This document shows, piece after piece, positions 41,458 through 50,360 of a stretch of DNA of 64,000 nt. Numbering within the stretch: position 1 is the first letter of the stretch; every line of letters begins with the position of its first letter. Source of the stretch: Candidatus Roizmanbacteria bacterium RIFCSPLOWO2_01_FULL_37_12 (GTDB lineage Bacteria > Patescibacteriota > Microgenomatia > UBA1406 > GWC2-37-13). Location of the stretch: assembly GCA_001789645.1 (NCBI GenBank), contig MGAG01000010.1, positions 1 to 64,000 on the forward strand, written 5' to 3'. The notes under the pieces were generated by a model. That model was not told the DNA's origin and searched no databases. It was given only the letters and a program-made list of their open reading frames with translations. A program made the position numbers and the translations under genes.

Positions 41458-42907
41458 TTTCCTTTTCTGCTATTTTAGATTAAAACCCATTTATTTTCAA
41501 ACTGTTGGCTACACCTATGATCAGGGAAGGGACTTTCTTAAGGCTGCTGAGATAATCCGGGACAGAAATATTACTTTTATCGGACCAACAACCGGTATTC
41601 AAGGCCTTTTCCACGGAGCTTGGTATTACTATTTATTGGTAATCCCGTTTCTGTTATTTGGAGGTGCTCCAATCGGTTATTACTACTTTAACTTTATTGT
41701 TCATTTAACATCTCTTCTTGTATTTATGTTTTTTTTAAAAAAATGGTTCGGATCTGCGATTTCTTTATTGATCGGATCAATTATAGCCGCTTCTCCTTAT
41801 TTTATTTTCACGTCAATATTTGTAGGAAACAATATCTTTGTTCTTCCACTTCTGGTTTTCTTTATCATCTGCAATTATTATATTTTTATTGCTAATCGAG
41901 ACCTAAAAAAATTCATCTGGTTTTTAGCCGGTCTTAGCGTAAGTTTTATCTTCGAATTTGAGGTTGCATTTGGCCTTTTCTTAATTCCCAGCTACTTTCT
42001 AATTCTTTTACTTAAAAAACAAACCAGAAGAATTCTTTTCCGCAGAAAAAGGTTCGTATTTTTTTTATCTGGATTTATAATTCCATTTATTCCACGATTA
42101 CTTTTTGAAATTAAGAACGGGTTTTTTCAAATAAAAACAATCTTTTCTTATTTTTTACAACCCAAAATATCCAGTCCTAAATCTCTAATTGACGTACTTG
42201 TGAGCAGATCTAATTTATTTTGGCGTTATTTTAAGGGATTATTTGCCAACGATCTAACTTTTTATTCTTTTTTATTGGGGTTAATAATAAGTGGACTTGT
42301 TGTTTTATATAAACGGAAAAAAAATAACTATAAATCAATTAATTTTTTTTCTTCACTTATCTTATTGCTATTCATTTTTTCTTTATTTTATAAAGATAAC
42401 TTTTGGGCTAACTACTACGAAGGTATCCAATATTTATTTTTAGTTTTGGCTGCCAATATCTTTTTTTTAGCTTTAAATAAAAAAAGGGGTCTATTGGTTC
42501 TCCTTATTATGGTTTTATTCATTAATCTAGCTACTTCTATGAATTCCGTTATTAAAGACTTTAATAAAAAACCTGAACAAAAACTGCTCAACAACCAAAT
42601 CGCGATCGTAACCTATATCTCAAATAAAGTCCAATTACCAAAAGAATCTGAATACTGTGTTAAGGTCTATACGCCTCCGGTTATTCCATTCACTTACAGA
42701 TATCTATTTCTTTACAAGAATATCTCAAAAAAAATTTCCTATCCAAAAGAAGAATGGGTAAATCGAAAATGCTGGTATATTATAGAAACAGACGATAATA
42801 AAGAAAGACGGGCCGAATGGATAGATAAAAATATTCCTCGTGTAGCTGATATGGTTGAAAAAAAATTATTTAATGACGTTGAGATTTTACTCTATGAACT
42901 TAACTAA
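41414..42907 (+). CDS. GT-C/GT39-like membrane glycosyltransferase
   Basis: 497 residues, about ten helices, with first loop YTYDQGRDFLKAAEIIRD then GIQGLFHGAWYYYLLVIPFLLFG; this DQGRD...FHG form equals that of the gene at 20664. Extended -10 TGC-TATAAT at 41376-41381 places the transcript start about 26 bases before the ATG, without a clear Shine-Dalgarno. Head-to-head overlap of 44 bases with the ArnT-like gene. Overlaps the next gene's start. Confidence 0.82.
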   Translation: MAKKIIGAALFIFVIFLFCYFRLKPIYFQTVGYTYDQGRDFLKAAEIIRDRNITFIGPTTGIQGLFHGAWYYYLLVIPFLLFGGAPIGYYYFNFIVHLTSLLVFMFFLKKWFGSAISLLIGSIIAASPYFIFTSIFVGNNIFVLPLLVFFIICNYYIFIANRDLKKFIWFLAGLSVSFIFEFEVAFGLFLIPSYFLILLLKKQTRRILFRRKRFVFFLSGFIIPFIPRLLFEIKNGFFQIKTIFSYFLQPKISSPKSLIDVLVSRSNLFWRYFKGLFANDLTFYSFLLGLIISGLVVLYKRKKNNYKSINFFSSLILLLFIFSLFYKDNFWANYYEGIQYLFLVLAANIFFLALNKKRGLLVLLIMVLFINLATSMNSVIKDFNKKPEQKLLNNQIAIVTYISNKVQLPKESEYCVKVYTPPVIPFTYRYLFLYKNISKKISYPKEEWVNRKCWYIIETDDNKERRAEWIDKNIPRVADMVEKKLFNDVEILLYELN

Positions 42908-43703
42908 TATTTCTATTATTATTCATACCTTTAACGATGAAAAAAAAATTCTTGATTGTATTAACTCTGCCAAACTGCTTTCTAAGCAAATAATCGTAAT
43001 TGATATGCATAGTCAGGATAATACCGTAGAGCTTGCCAAAAATACGGGCGCAGAAGTCTATTTTTTCTCCAAATCTAACTACGTGGAACCTGCAAGAGAG
43101 TTTGGCATTGAAAAAGCAAAAACCGAATGGGTCTTGATTTTGGACACTGATGAAAGAATAACACATAAATTAAGTCAAGAAATTAGATATTCGATATTAG
43201 TTAATCGTCAAAAAAAATCCAATTTCATATATCCAATAACCAATATCGCTGCTTATAGAATTCCTCGTAAAAATATCTTTGGCAAAAATAAATGGTTAAA
43301 ATATGGAGGCTGGTGGCCGGATTATCAAACCAGACTTATTAGTAAAAAATTTTTTAAATCTTGGCCTAAGGAGATACATTCAACACCTATTGTAAGTGGT
43401 GAATTGGCATATATGCATAATCCAATAATTCACTACTTCCATGGTAATCTTGAATCCATGGTTGAAAAAACAATAATATTTGAAGATATTGAATCTGATC
43501 TACTTTTTAATGCCAAAAAAGAAGTTAATATATCTGTATTTTTTAGAAAATTTCTTGGAGAATTATATCGTAGACTGTTTAGAAATTTGGGCTTTTTGGA
43601 CGGCGAAATTGGTATAATTGAATCAATATATCAAGCATTTTCCAAAACAATAACTTATATTTATTTATATGAAAAAAGCCGCGCTGTACGATCCTTACCT
43701 TGA
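42894..43703 (+). CDS. GT2 glycosyltransferase, WaaE/KdtX-like
   Basis: About 269 residues: ISIIIHTFNDEKKILDCI, IVIDMHSQDNT, WVLILDTDERI, then KYGGWWPDYQTRLISKKF. Same architecture and WWPDYQ block as the gene at 32284. The ATG at 42894 is favoured over 42855 because the GT2 fold begins at once (NLTNISIII); the extra upstream codons overlap the preceding gene. C-terminal helix may bind the membrane. Overlaps the following GT4 gene by 35 bases. Confidence 0.86.
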   Translation: MNLTNISIIIHTFNDEKKILDCINSAKLLSKQIIVIDMHSQDNTVELAKNTGAEVYFFSKSNYVEPAREFGIEKAKTEWVLILDTDERITHKLSQEIRYSILVNRQKKSNFIYPITNIAAYRIPRKNIFGKNKWLKYGGWWPDYQTRLISKKFFKSWPKEIHSTPIVSGELAYMHNPIIHYFHGNLESMVEKTIIFEDIESDLLFNAKKEVNISVFFRKFLGELYRRLFRNLGFLDGEIGIIESIYQAFSKTITYIYLYEKSRAVRSLP

Positions 43704-44748
43704 CACGCTTGGCGGTGGCGAAAAACATATACTTTCAATTGTTAAAGTCCTGGAAGACGAAGGTTACGAAATCAATATTTTTTGGGACAAAAATCTTCAG
43801 AACCAAATAGAAAACCGCTTTCGAATTCAATTTGTAAATAAATTTAAATTTTTACCTAATATATTCAACAAAAAAAACACTTTAAAGACTTTAAGGGTTT
43901 TAAGGACTTTTGACTTATTTTTCTACGTCACCGACGGAAGTTACTTTTTCTCCTCAGCTAAGAAAAATTTTATCTTTTGCATGGTTCCGGATAAAAAACT
44001 CTATAATCCTTCGTTAGTTAATAAACTTAAAACTTCTAATTATCACTTTATTACGAACTCTTTATTCACTAAAAGCTGGCTAGTAAAGTGGGGAATAAAT
44101 TCAGAAGTTATTTATCCTTATTTAAGTCAGGATTTTATTGATTTGGACATAGATAAATTGAAGAAAGAAAATATTATTCTGTCTGTCGGAAGAATTTATA
44201 GTCATCTTCACTCTAAAAAACAATCCATACTTATAGATCTGTTCAATAAATTAAAGCAACAAAATATAATGTTCAAGAATTTTAAACTGATATTAGCCGG
44301 CGGACTTAAACAAGAGGATAAACAATATTTTAATGAATTGGAAACATTAATTGGTAAAAATCCGGATATTTTATTAAAACCTAACCTCAGCTACTCAGAA
44401 CTATTAGAGTTATACAAAAAATCCAAATTCTATATTCAGATGACCGGATACGGTATTGATGAAAATAAAAATCCAGAACTTGTCGAGCATCTAGGAATCA
44501 CTCCCCTTGAAGCCATGGCAAGCGGTTGTATTACCTTTTGTTACCACTCAGGAGGTCCCAAAGAAATTATTAAAGAAGGTCGGACGGGATTTCTTTTTAA
44601 ATCAAAAGAAGAGTTAATAAAAAAGCTAGTTTATAACATATCTGATCCTGGACGACAAATTCGAATAAAAAAGCTTGCAAAAAATTACATCCGAACTAAC
44701 TTTAGCTATGAATTATTTAAAAAAAGAGTTAAGGAGGTAATACTATGA
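43669..44748 (+). CDS. GT4-family glycosyltransferase
   Basis: 359 residues, GT-B fold: AALYDPYLDTLGGGEKHIL, donor domain starting IILSVGRIYSHLHSKKQ, LILAGGLKQEDK and the EX7E region NPELVEHLGITPLEAMASG. The GGGEKH loop and LGITPLEAMA block resemble ALG11/mannosyltransferase-type GT4 proteins. It probably elongates a lipid-linked glycan. Shares 4 bases with the following GT2 gene. Confidence 0.88.
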   Translation: MKKAALYDPYLDTLGGGEKHILSIVKVLEDEGYEINIFWDKNLQNQIENRFRIQFVNKFKFLPNIFNKKNTLKTLRVLRTFDLFFYVTDGSYFFSSAKKNFIFCMVPDKKLYNPSLVNKLKTSNYHFITNSLFTKSWLVKWGINSEVIYPYLSQDFIDLDIDKLKKENIILSVGRIYSHLHSKKQSILIDLFNKLKQQNIMFKNFKLILAGGLKQEDKQYFNELETLIGKNPDILLKPNLSYSELLELYKKSKFYIQMTGYGIDENKNPELVEHLGITPLEAMASGCITFCYHSGGPKEIIKEGRTGFLFKSKEELIKKLVYNISDPGRQIRIKKLAKNYIRTNFSYELFKKRVKEVIL

Positions 44749-45677
44749 TTTCTATAATCATCCCTGTATATAAAAACAATCAGATGTTTCTCAAAAATCT
44801 TCAAATTAATAAAAAATATTTTTTCGGCTGCGAAGTAATTGTTATGAACGATTACACTCAGGAAAAAATTACCAAAAGAGTTAAAGAAATTTTTCCGGAA
44901 GCAATAACCGTAGACAATAAAGAAAATCTTGGTTTTGGAAGTAACGTCAACACCGGAGTAAAAAAATCTTCCGGTGATTTTGTCTTACTTTTAAATTCCG
45001 ATGTGATCTTGAATGATGATTCTTTCAAAAAAAGCGTAGAAGTTTTTAAAAAAAATGAAAATATTTTTGCCTTGTCTTTTGCTCAATATGAATCTGACGG
45101 TAAATTAATCGGTGCAAACCGCGGATTTTTTAAAGATGGATTGATCAATCATGACCGACAACTGATTACCGACAACCGAAGACTGACTACTAACTTCTGG
45201 GCCGAAGGCGGTTCTTCAATTTTTAGAAGAAATCTTTTCATTGAACTAGGATCTTTTGATCAATTATATAACCCATTTTATTGGGAAGATATTGACTTAT
45301 CATACCGCGCCTGGAAATCAGGTTACAAAATCTACTATTATCCTGTTGTCAAAGTTCAACACCATCATGAATCAACAATCGGTAAATTCTTCCAAAAGTC
45401 TTCAATCTTGAAAACAGCCTACAGAAATCAGTTTATATTTAACTGGAAAAATATCACGGATACCGATTTGTTAGCAAAACATTTATTTACATTACCCATC
45501 ATATTGTTAAAATCATTAATTAACGGAAACTGGTTGTTACTGAAGGGATTTTTTTTAGCATTGATACGCTTACCTAAAATATTTGAATCCCGGCAAAAAA
45601 CAATAAAATTGTTTAAAAAAACAGACAGAGAAATTTTAGATTTATTTGAGTTGCATCGTCATTCTGGGGAGGAGTGA
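44745..45677 (+). CDS. GT2 glycosyltransferase (rhamnosyltransferase-like)
   Basis: 310 residues: ISIIIPVYKNNQMF, NDYTQEK, ENLGFGSNVNTGVKKS, LLNSDVILND as metal site, FWAEGGSSIFRRNLF and YWEDIDLSYRAWKSGYK. Family members extend surface polysaccharides. A textbook AAGGAGG seven bases before the ATG is the strongest ribosome-binding site seen in this window. An odd insert (DRQLITDNRRLTT) near residue 145 looks like translated low-complexity DNA. The C-terminal residues HRHSGEE are encoded by a repeat. Confidence 0.86.
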   Translation: MISIIIPVYKNNQMFLKNLQINKKYFFGCEVIVMNDYTQEKITKRVKEIFPEAITVDNKENLGFGSNVNTGVKKSSGDFVLLLNSDVILNDDSFKKSVEVFKKNENIFALSFAQYESDGKLIGANRGFFKDGLINHDRQLITDNRRLTTNFWAEGGSSIFRRNLFIELGSFDQLYNPFYWEDIDLSYRAWKSGYKIYYYPVVKVQHHHESTIGKFFQKSSILKTAYRNQFIFNWKNITDTDLLAKHLFTLPIILLKSLINGNWLLLKGFFLALIRLPKIFESRQKTIKLFKKTDREILDLFELHRHSGEE

Positions 45678-45745
45678 AGCGACGACTCCAGAATCGTTGT
45701 TAGATTCTGGACGCGTCCCGCCACGGCGGGACTTGCCAGAATGAC
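45658..45745. repeat. Dispersed palindromic repeat (CCAGAAT type)
   Basis: GTCATTCTGGGG...CCAGAAT arms, then a second hairpin TCCCGCCACGGCGGGA and TTGCCAGAATGAC. It encodes the last residues of the GT2 gene. Confidence 0.85.
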
Positions 45746-45756
45746 AAATCAAATTT

Positions 45757-47373
45757 ATGAAAAATAAAATTACTCTTCTAACCTTAACCGGATGTATTTT
45801 GATTTCTGTTTTTTTACATTTCTACAAAATCAACGAAATTCCACCATGTATCAATGCCGACGAAGCGGCTTTTGGCTACAATGCTTATTCTATTCTAAAA
45901 ACCGGCCGGGACGAATACGGCGCTTTTATGCCGCTTCGCTTTAAATCTTTTGAAGACTATAAGCTTCCAATCTATACGTATTTATCTGTTCCCTTTATGG
46001 CAATTTTTGGACTAAATGATTTCTCAACCAGAGCTTTAAATATCTTAATCGGAATATTATTTGTGCCCTTGATGTATGTTTTAGCCAAAGAATTATTTAA
46101 TAAAACTAAAATCTCTTTGCTTACGGCTTTTTTAACCTCACTAAGTCCGGGAATATATATTCTTTCCAGACACGCTCATGAAGGAGTGATTGGAACCTTT
46201 TTTATCTTATTAAGCCTTTTGTATTTAGTTAAATATTTAAAATCCAAAACAATTCAATATTTTACTTTGACTAATTTGTTTTTACTATTAAATGCTTTTT
46301 CTTACCAGACCGGCAGAATCTATCTTTTTTTCTTCTTTATTCTTCAGTTATTTATTCTGCTTTATGAAAAAAAATCAAAGGAAAACAAATTAGGAGTTAA
46401 ATTGTTACTGTTAGTGTTTACTGTCACTTTTTCCTTGTTTTTTGACTTCAAATATGGACTCAATCGGGTTAATAACTTGTTCTTTTTTAAGAATACCGGT
46501 TTTAATTTGAGAATAATAGAATATCTTGGAGAACACCCCAGTCGGTTGATACATAATAAATTAACAGAAGCGATCCGCGATGTTTCCAATCGTTATCTAA
46601 GCCAATTTTCCCCCGAATATTTGGTTATTAATGGAGACACAAATTTGCGATTTGGTTTCCCTAATTTAGGACTTTTTACTTTTATCGAATATTTATTTAT
46701 TTTTATCGGATTTTATTTTCTTTTCAGGAATAAGGAAAGATTTAGATATCTTCTGGTTTTTTTGATCTTTATCACACCTATCAGCAACGCTTTAACCTGG
46801 CAAGGTCAATCACTGATCCGAACCTATACGTTATTATTTCCTCTTTTAATCATTATTAGCTACGGAATTTATCATGGATATCACTCCTTTCAAAATAAAA
46901 AATTGAAATTTTTTATCTTTATTTGTTTATTTGTCGGATTTGCTTATTTCAAATTTTTCTCCTGGGACACATACTTCAATCACTACCCAAAAAGAGCTAC
47001 AACCATTAGAGCTTGGCAGTGCGGGTATAAAGAGCTAGTTGATTATGTGAAACAAAATTATAAAAAATATGACCGGTTCTATATCACAGACAGACACGGC
47101 CAACCTTACATTTATTTCTTATATTATTGGCCGTTTGACCCGGCAATCTACCAAAAACAGGCAAAAATATCTGCGCCTGATCAATATGGATTTGGACAGG
47201 TCGGAAAATTCGATAAGTTTGACTTTAATTTTCAGTTCAATCCAAGTCTAAAAAAATCTGTTTTCATCGGCTATCCTGAACACTTTAATAACTCAGACCA
47301 ATCAGTTAAAGATAAACTAAAAAAAATCAAATCCGGCCCCGAAGAAATATTCTGGATATATGAGGTAAATTAA
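45757..47373 (+). CDS. GT-C/GT39-like membrane glycosyltransferase
   Basis: 538 residues, about ten helices. First outer loop PPCINADEAAFGYNAYSILKTGRDEYGAFMPL, very common in CPR GT39-like proteins, then FGLNDFSTRALN. C-terminal soluble domain with RFYITDRHGQPYIYF. Related to the gene at 33259. It ends the glycosyltransferase island. Confidence 0.84.
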   Translation: MKNKITLLTLTGCILISVFLHFYKINEIPPCINADEAAFGYNAYSILKTGRDEYGAFMPLRFKSFEDYKLPIYTYLSVPFMAIFGLNDFSTRALNILIGILFVPLMYVLAKELFNKTKISLLTAFLTSLSPGIYILSRHAHEGVIGTFFILLSLLYLVKYLKSKTIQYFTLTNLFLLLNAFSYQTGRIYLFFFFILQLFILLYEKKSKENKLGVKLLLLVFTVTFSLFFDFKYGLNRVNNLFFFKNTGFNLRIIEYLGEHPSRLIHNKLTEAIRDVSNRYLSQFSPEYLVINGDTNLRFGFPNLGLFTFIEYLFIFIGFYFLFRNKERFRYLLVFLIFITPISNALTWQGQSLIRTYTLLFPLLIIISYGIYHGYHSFQNKKLKFFIFICLFVGFAYFKFFSWDTYFNHYPKRATTIRAWQCGYKELVDYVKQNYKKYDRFYITDRHGQPYIYFLYYWPFDPAIYQKQAKISAPDQYGFGQVGKFDKFDFNFQFNPSLKKSVFIGYPEHFNNSDQSVKDKLKKIKSGPEEIFWIYEVN

Positions 47374-47380
47374 TTTTGGG

Positions 47381-47409
47381 TTGATTTTTATACCTAAATA
47401 TAGTAATAT
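47381..47409 (+). promoter_or_regulatory. Promoter of the 47416 gene
   Basis: TTGATT (47381-47386), 17-base spacer, TAATAT (47404-47409); the ATG follows 6 bases later, implying a leaderless mRNA. Confidence 0.45.
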
Positions 47410-47415
47410 TTAGCT

Positions 47416-47799
47416 ATGGAAAAGCCTATTATTGGCAGATTAGATCTCAGCACCAAAGATTTGCAAATGATTAAGTGGGGGACAATCCAAATTACCTTCG
47501 GTGGTAATAAGGGAGATATACTAGCTAAATTATTTGAACTTCAATTTAATGGGCATTTACTTGGATTAATAGGTGAAGCAGAAAGTGCAATTGTTTTAAA
47601 TTGGATAGGTAGTAAAATTCCTCGTGGTGTAGTTATAAATAATAAAGAAATCGCCGGGGCTCAGAATAAAGTAGTAACATCTAAAAAAGGTGAAATAATA
47701 GGAATATATGATAGATTAATCGAGTCCGGCGGTGAAAATAATGATGAACACTGTATGGTAGTATTTCTTTTTGGAAATCAATCTTCTTCAAAAGAATAA
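47416..47799 (+). CDS. Unrecognised soluble protein
   Basis: 127 residues, no signal or membrane helix. Mixed composition with glycine-rich turns (FGGNKGDILAKLF, NGHLLGLIGEAES, VVTSKKGEIIGIYD, SGGENNDEH). It may be a small beta-rich domain. It is a single-gene transcript between the glycan island and a noncoding region. No family recognised. Confidence 0.6.
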   Translation: MEKPIIGRLDLSTKDLQMIKWGTIQITFGGNKGDILAKLFELQFNGHLLGLIGEAESAIVLNWIGSKIPRGVVINNKEIAGAQNKVVTSKKGEIIGIYDRLIESGGENNDEHCMVVFLFGNQSSSKE

Positions 47800-47918
47800 T
47801 CCCGCAAAAACTCTGTAAAACCAAGTATTTAATTAAATATGGCGATCGCTATAAATAGTTAATCGTTTTTGAAACTCTTTTTACACTCTCTCAGTTCGTT
47901 AGACTTCTCGCTAATCGC

Positions 47919-48133
47919 GGCTAAATAGACATAATGTGTTGGTAAAGTTAATGCTTTAGATTGATAACATAGGTTAAACGATGGCACAACCTTTTAAGCT
48001 TTTAGATGTTCGTTAAAATTAATTAAAAATTAAGACCTAATAGTTCCACGAGCCAATTTCTAATTGTAAAAACAGTAGTCTTAGAGAAATATTAAAGCGG
48101 GTATAAAAACCAACACGAAATGTCTATTAAGCC
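47919..48133. ncRNA. Candidate structured RNA, strand uncertain
   Basis: A 25-base arm (47919-47943) pairs with 48109-48133 at 22 positions and encloses further helices: GCTTTA/TAAAGC, hairpin AGGTT/AACCT, TAAGAC/GTCTTA and hairpin CAATT-TCT-AATTG. The surrounding gap (47800-48211) between convergent genes has no open frame. The usual marks of tmRNA, RNase P RNA and SRP RNA were not found. Confidence 0.45.
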
Positions 48134-48147
48134 CTAATCGCTTGAAA

Positions 48148-48202
48148 TGACAAGCATCGATTCTGGATGCGCCCAGACTCTGCCGGGACTTACCAGAATG
48201 AC
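48148..48202. repeat. Dispersed repeat (CCAGAAT type), partly degraded
   Basis: ATTCTGGATGCGCCCAGACTCTGCCGGGACTTACCAGAATGAC; the end matches 45658-45745. It separates the candidate RNA from the CPBP gene. Confidence 0.75.
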
Positions 48203-48211
48203 AATTAATTT

Positions 48212-48868
48212 TTAAACGAATAAAATAACTGAGAGATTGTAAAAGGCGTGGATGAGTATTGGAATGAGGAGGTTTTTTCTTTCCAAAAAAACAAAAGAAT
48301 TAACTAAACTCAGCATCAAATCAGTTCCCATAAATAATAGCAATTGATCACCTGTCAGTTTGTAGTTTGTAAAAAGAATTGGAACATGGAGAAAGAAAAA
48401 CAGAATGCTGGCAAAAAAAGACGACGTGTAAATATTTTTTGACTCCTGATAAAGTCTTTTTAAGACAAAACCTCTTGATAATATCTCCTCCGAGATTCCT
48501 GTTGCCAAAGCAGTTAACACCAGAAAAAGTATTGTTTCCGTGCTTATAGCATGTTGGAATAAAACAAGTTTTTTAAACTTTATGACGTTAGCTAAAACTG
48601 CGCTAAAAGAAAAAATTCCTCCGATGGCAAAACTTATTAGAAAATCGGATAATGTAATCTTAAATTTCAGATCGATGGATGCATAAAAAGATTTTTTTTC
48701 AACTCTTCTGATGTAGTAATAAACCGGAACTACAAATACCAAAGGTTTTGCAACAAATTCATCAAACCACTCCGGCAGTTGCAATTTTGCCCGATATACA
48801 GCCCAGATGATTAAAACAACAGCCCACAGGTTAAGCGCCCGTTGAGTAGGAGTGACCTTGGTCTTCAT
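48212..48868 (-). CDS. CPBP-family intramembrane metalloprotease (Abi/CAAX protease)
   Basis: 218 residues, about six or seven helices. Catalytic motifs: SEEILSRG (Glu127-Glu128, Arg132), FLHVP (His161) and HAFYNL (about His207). Relatives process prenylated or bacteriocin-related peptides, or give immunity. It follows a XRE regulator gene on the same strand with a 44-base gap, a pairing often seen for regulated CPBP genes. Substrate unknown. Confidence 0.85.
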   Translation of the reverse strand: MKTKVTPTQRALNLWAVVLIIWAVYRAKLQLPEWFDEFVAKPLVFVVPVYYYIRRVEKKSFYASIDLKFKITLSDFLISFAIGGIFSFSAVLANVIKFKKLVLFQHAISTETILFLVLTALATGISEEILSRGFVLKRLYQESKNIYTSSFFASILFFFLHVPILFTNYKLTGDQLLLFMGTDLMLSLVNSFVFLERKNLLIPILIHAFYNLSVILFV

Positions 48869-48912
48869 ATTTGAAAAATGTACTCTTTTTCTTAATATTT
48901 TTCAATCACAGA

Positions 48913-49134
48913 TCATACTCCTTTGAGTAAGGATGAAATCCTTGTTTTTAAAACACGGGCAAGTTTGTTCAATACTTTAATCGAGGGATTGGCTTTCCCT
49001 TCTTCGATTCTGGCAATATAGGTTCTGTCCAGATCAGATAAAAGCGCCAGCTGTTCCTGGGAAAGCTTTCTTTTCTGTCTGAGACTAATTATTTTCTCAG
49101 CTAATCTCTGGTAAAAGAAGTTGCCACGCACCAT
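48913..49134 (-). CDS. XRE-family helix-turn-helix regulator
   Basis: 73 residues, essentially one HTH_3 domain: LAEKIISLRQKRKLSQEQLALLSDLDRTYIARIEEGKANPS, then KVLNKLARVLKT. Binds DNA as a dimer. It precedes the CPBP protease gene. Two identical copies of GGACTATAATC (49174-49184 and 49240-49250) upstream may be its binding sites. Confidence 0.9.
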   Translation of the reverse strand: MVRGNFFYQRLAEKIISLRQKRKLSQEQLALLSDLDRTYIARIEEGKANPSIKVLNKLARVLKTRISSLLKGV

Positions 49135-49173
49135 ATTGTGGTTAAGATATTAAATGAAGTGAGAAATGTCGAT

Positions 49174-49250
49174 GGACTATAATCTACAAATTATATAAAA
49201 TAGAGCCAACTGAAGGGATTATTTCTGTGAATGATATGTGGACTATAATC
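49174..49250. promoter_or_regulatory. Direct repeats upstream of the XRE gene
   Basis: GGACTATAATC occurs at 49174-49184 and 49240-49250, 66 bases apart, both between rpoD and the XRE gene. They read GATTATAGTCC on the gene's strand and may be operators or overlap a -10 box. Confidence 0.4.
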
Positions 49251-49255
49251 CCCAT

Positions 49256-50347
49256 TTACTCAAGGAAATCTTTTAGTTTGCGGGCGCGGGTGGGATGTTT
49301 TAATTTACGGATTGCCTTTGCCTCAATCTGACGAATTCTTTCACGAGTAACCTTAAACTCTCTCCCAACCTCTTCCAGAGTTTTTGGTTTGCTATCTTCT
49401 AGTCCAAATCGCATCATTAATACTTTTCTTTCGCGGGGCGACAGAGTTTCCAATACTTTACCCAAAGCGTCTTTTAAAAGTTCGCGCGAAACTTTATCGT
49501 ACAGTGTTGGTTGATTTTGATCTGCAACAAATTGTTCCAGTGTGGCTTCCCGATCGTCCCCAACCGGTGTAGATAATGATTTTGGCTGCTGGGAAATCTT
49601 GGTCAGATTCTCAACCTCCTCAACAGACATCATCATTTCTTTTGCCACTTCTTTGATTGTTGGCTCACGACCCAATTGTTGCGTTAGTCTTCTTTGCGCT
49701 TTATAGTAACGATTGATATGGTCAACCATATGTACAGGAATTCTAATTGTCCGAGATTGGTCGGCTATAGCTCTTGTTATCGCCTGCCTTATCCACCAAG
49801 TTGCGTAAGTTGAAAATTTAAATCCCCTCCGCCAGTCATACTTTTCGACTCCCCTAATTAAACCCCGGTTCCCTTCCTGTATTAGGTCCAAAAAGGAAAG
49901 TCGTCTGCCTAAGTATTTCTTGGCTATTGAAACAACTAGTCTTAGATTTGCCTTGATTAATTTTTCTTTGGCTTTAAGGTCATTTTTTTCATATCTTTTC
50001 GCTAAGGCTATTTCTTCATCAAATGTTAAAAGTGGGGTTTTGCCTATTTCCTTTAAATACATTTTAATGGGATCTAAGGATTCACCATGTTTTAATACCA
50101 CCAATTGTTCTAACTCTCTCTCCATTTCCTCTGCCGTTTTTTTAATGTCAGACTCTTCCCTGGTGGAAATGGTTTCAAAAATATCTATGCCGCTTTTTAA
50201 GGCTTTATCAAAAAACATATCGATCTCCTTGATATGCTTCTCTGCGGCAGGATAAACAATTAGGATATCGTCTTGAACCAAGAAGCCGTCTTCCTCACCC
50301 TGCCTTAGTAGCTCATTTAAAGTTTTTGGTAGTCTATGTTTTGTCAT
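49256..50347 (-). CDS. rpoD: Primary RNA polymerase sigma factor (sigma-70/RpoD)
   Basis: 363 residues: region 1.2 ([21 protein letters not shown]), region 2 ([43 protein letters not shown]), region 3 ([12 protein letters not shown]) and region 4 with [23 protein letters not shown]. It directs RNA polymerase to TTGACA/TATAAT promoters. Shorter than in model bacteria because region 1.1 is reduced. It follows dnaG by 8 bases, the classic dnaG-rpoD arrangement. TATAAT at 50355-50360 is 7 bases before the ATG, so it may also be transcribed alone without a leader. Confidence 0.97.
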   Translation of the reverse strand: MTKHRLPKTLNELLRQGEEDGFLVQDDILIVYPAAEKHIKEIDMFFDKALKSGIDIFETISTREESDIKKTAEEMERELEQLVVLKHGESLDPIKMYLKEIGKTPLLTFDEEIALAKRYEKNDLKAKEKLIKANLRLVVSIAKKYLGRRLSFLDLIQEGNRGLIRGVEKYDWRRGFKFSTYATWWIRQAITRAIADQSRTIRIPVHMVDHINRYYKAQRRLTQQLGREPTIKEVAKEMMMSVEEVENLTKISQQPKSLSTPVGDDREATLEQFVADQNQPTLYDKVSRELLKDALGKVLETLSPRERKVLMMRFGLEDSKPKTLEEVGREFKVTRERIRQIEAKAIRKLKHPTRARKLKDFLE

Positions 50348-50354
50348 GAATAAT

Positions 50355-50360
50355 ATTATA
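50355..50360 (-). promoter_or_regulatory. Internal -10 box before rpoD
   Basis: TATAAT on the minus strand, overlapping the dnaG stop and 7 bases from the rpoD ATG. Confidence 0.45.

Noticed and set aside
45150-45200. Short tandem repeat in the GT2 gene at 44745 as a separate element
   Set aside because: The GACCGACAACTGATTACCGACAACC stretch is low-complexity and in frame; too short to define an element.
47860-48133. tmRNA gene
   Set aside because: A short frame ending in LIAAK and an AAATAGT run recall the tmRNA tag region, but there is no tRNA-like domain with TTCGA at both ends.
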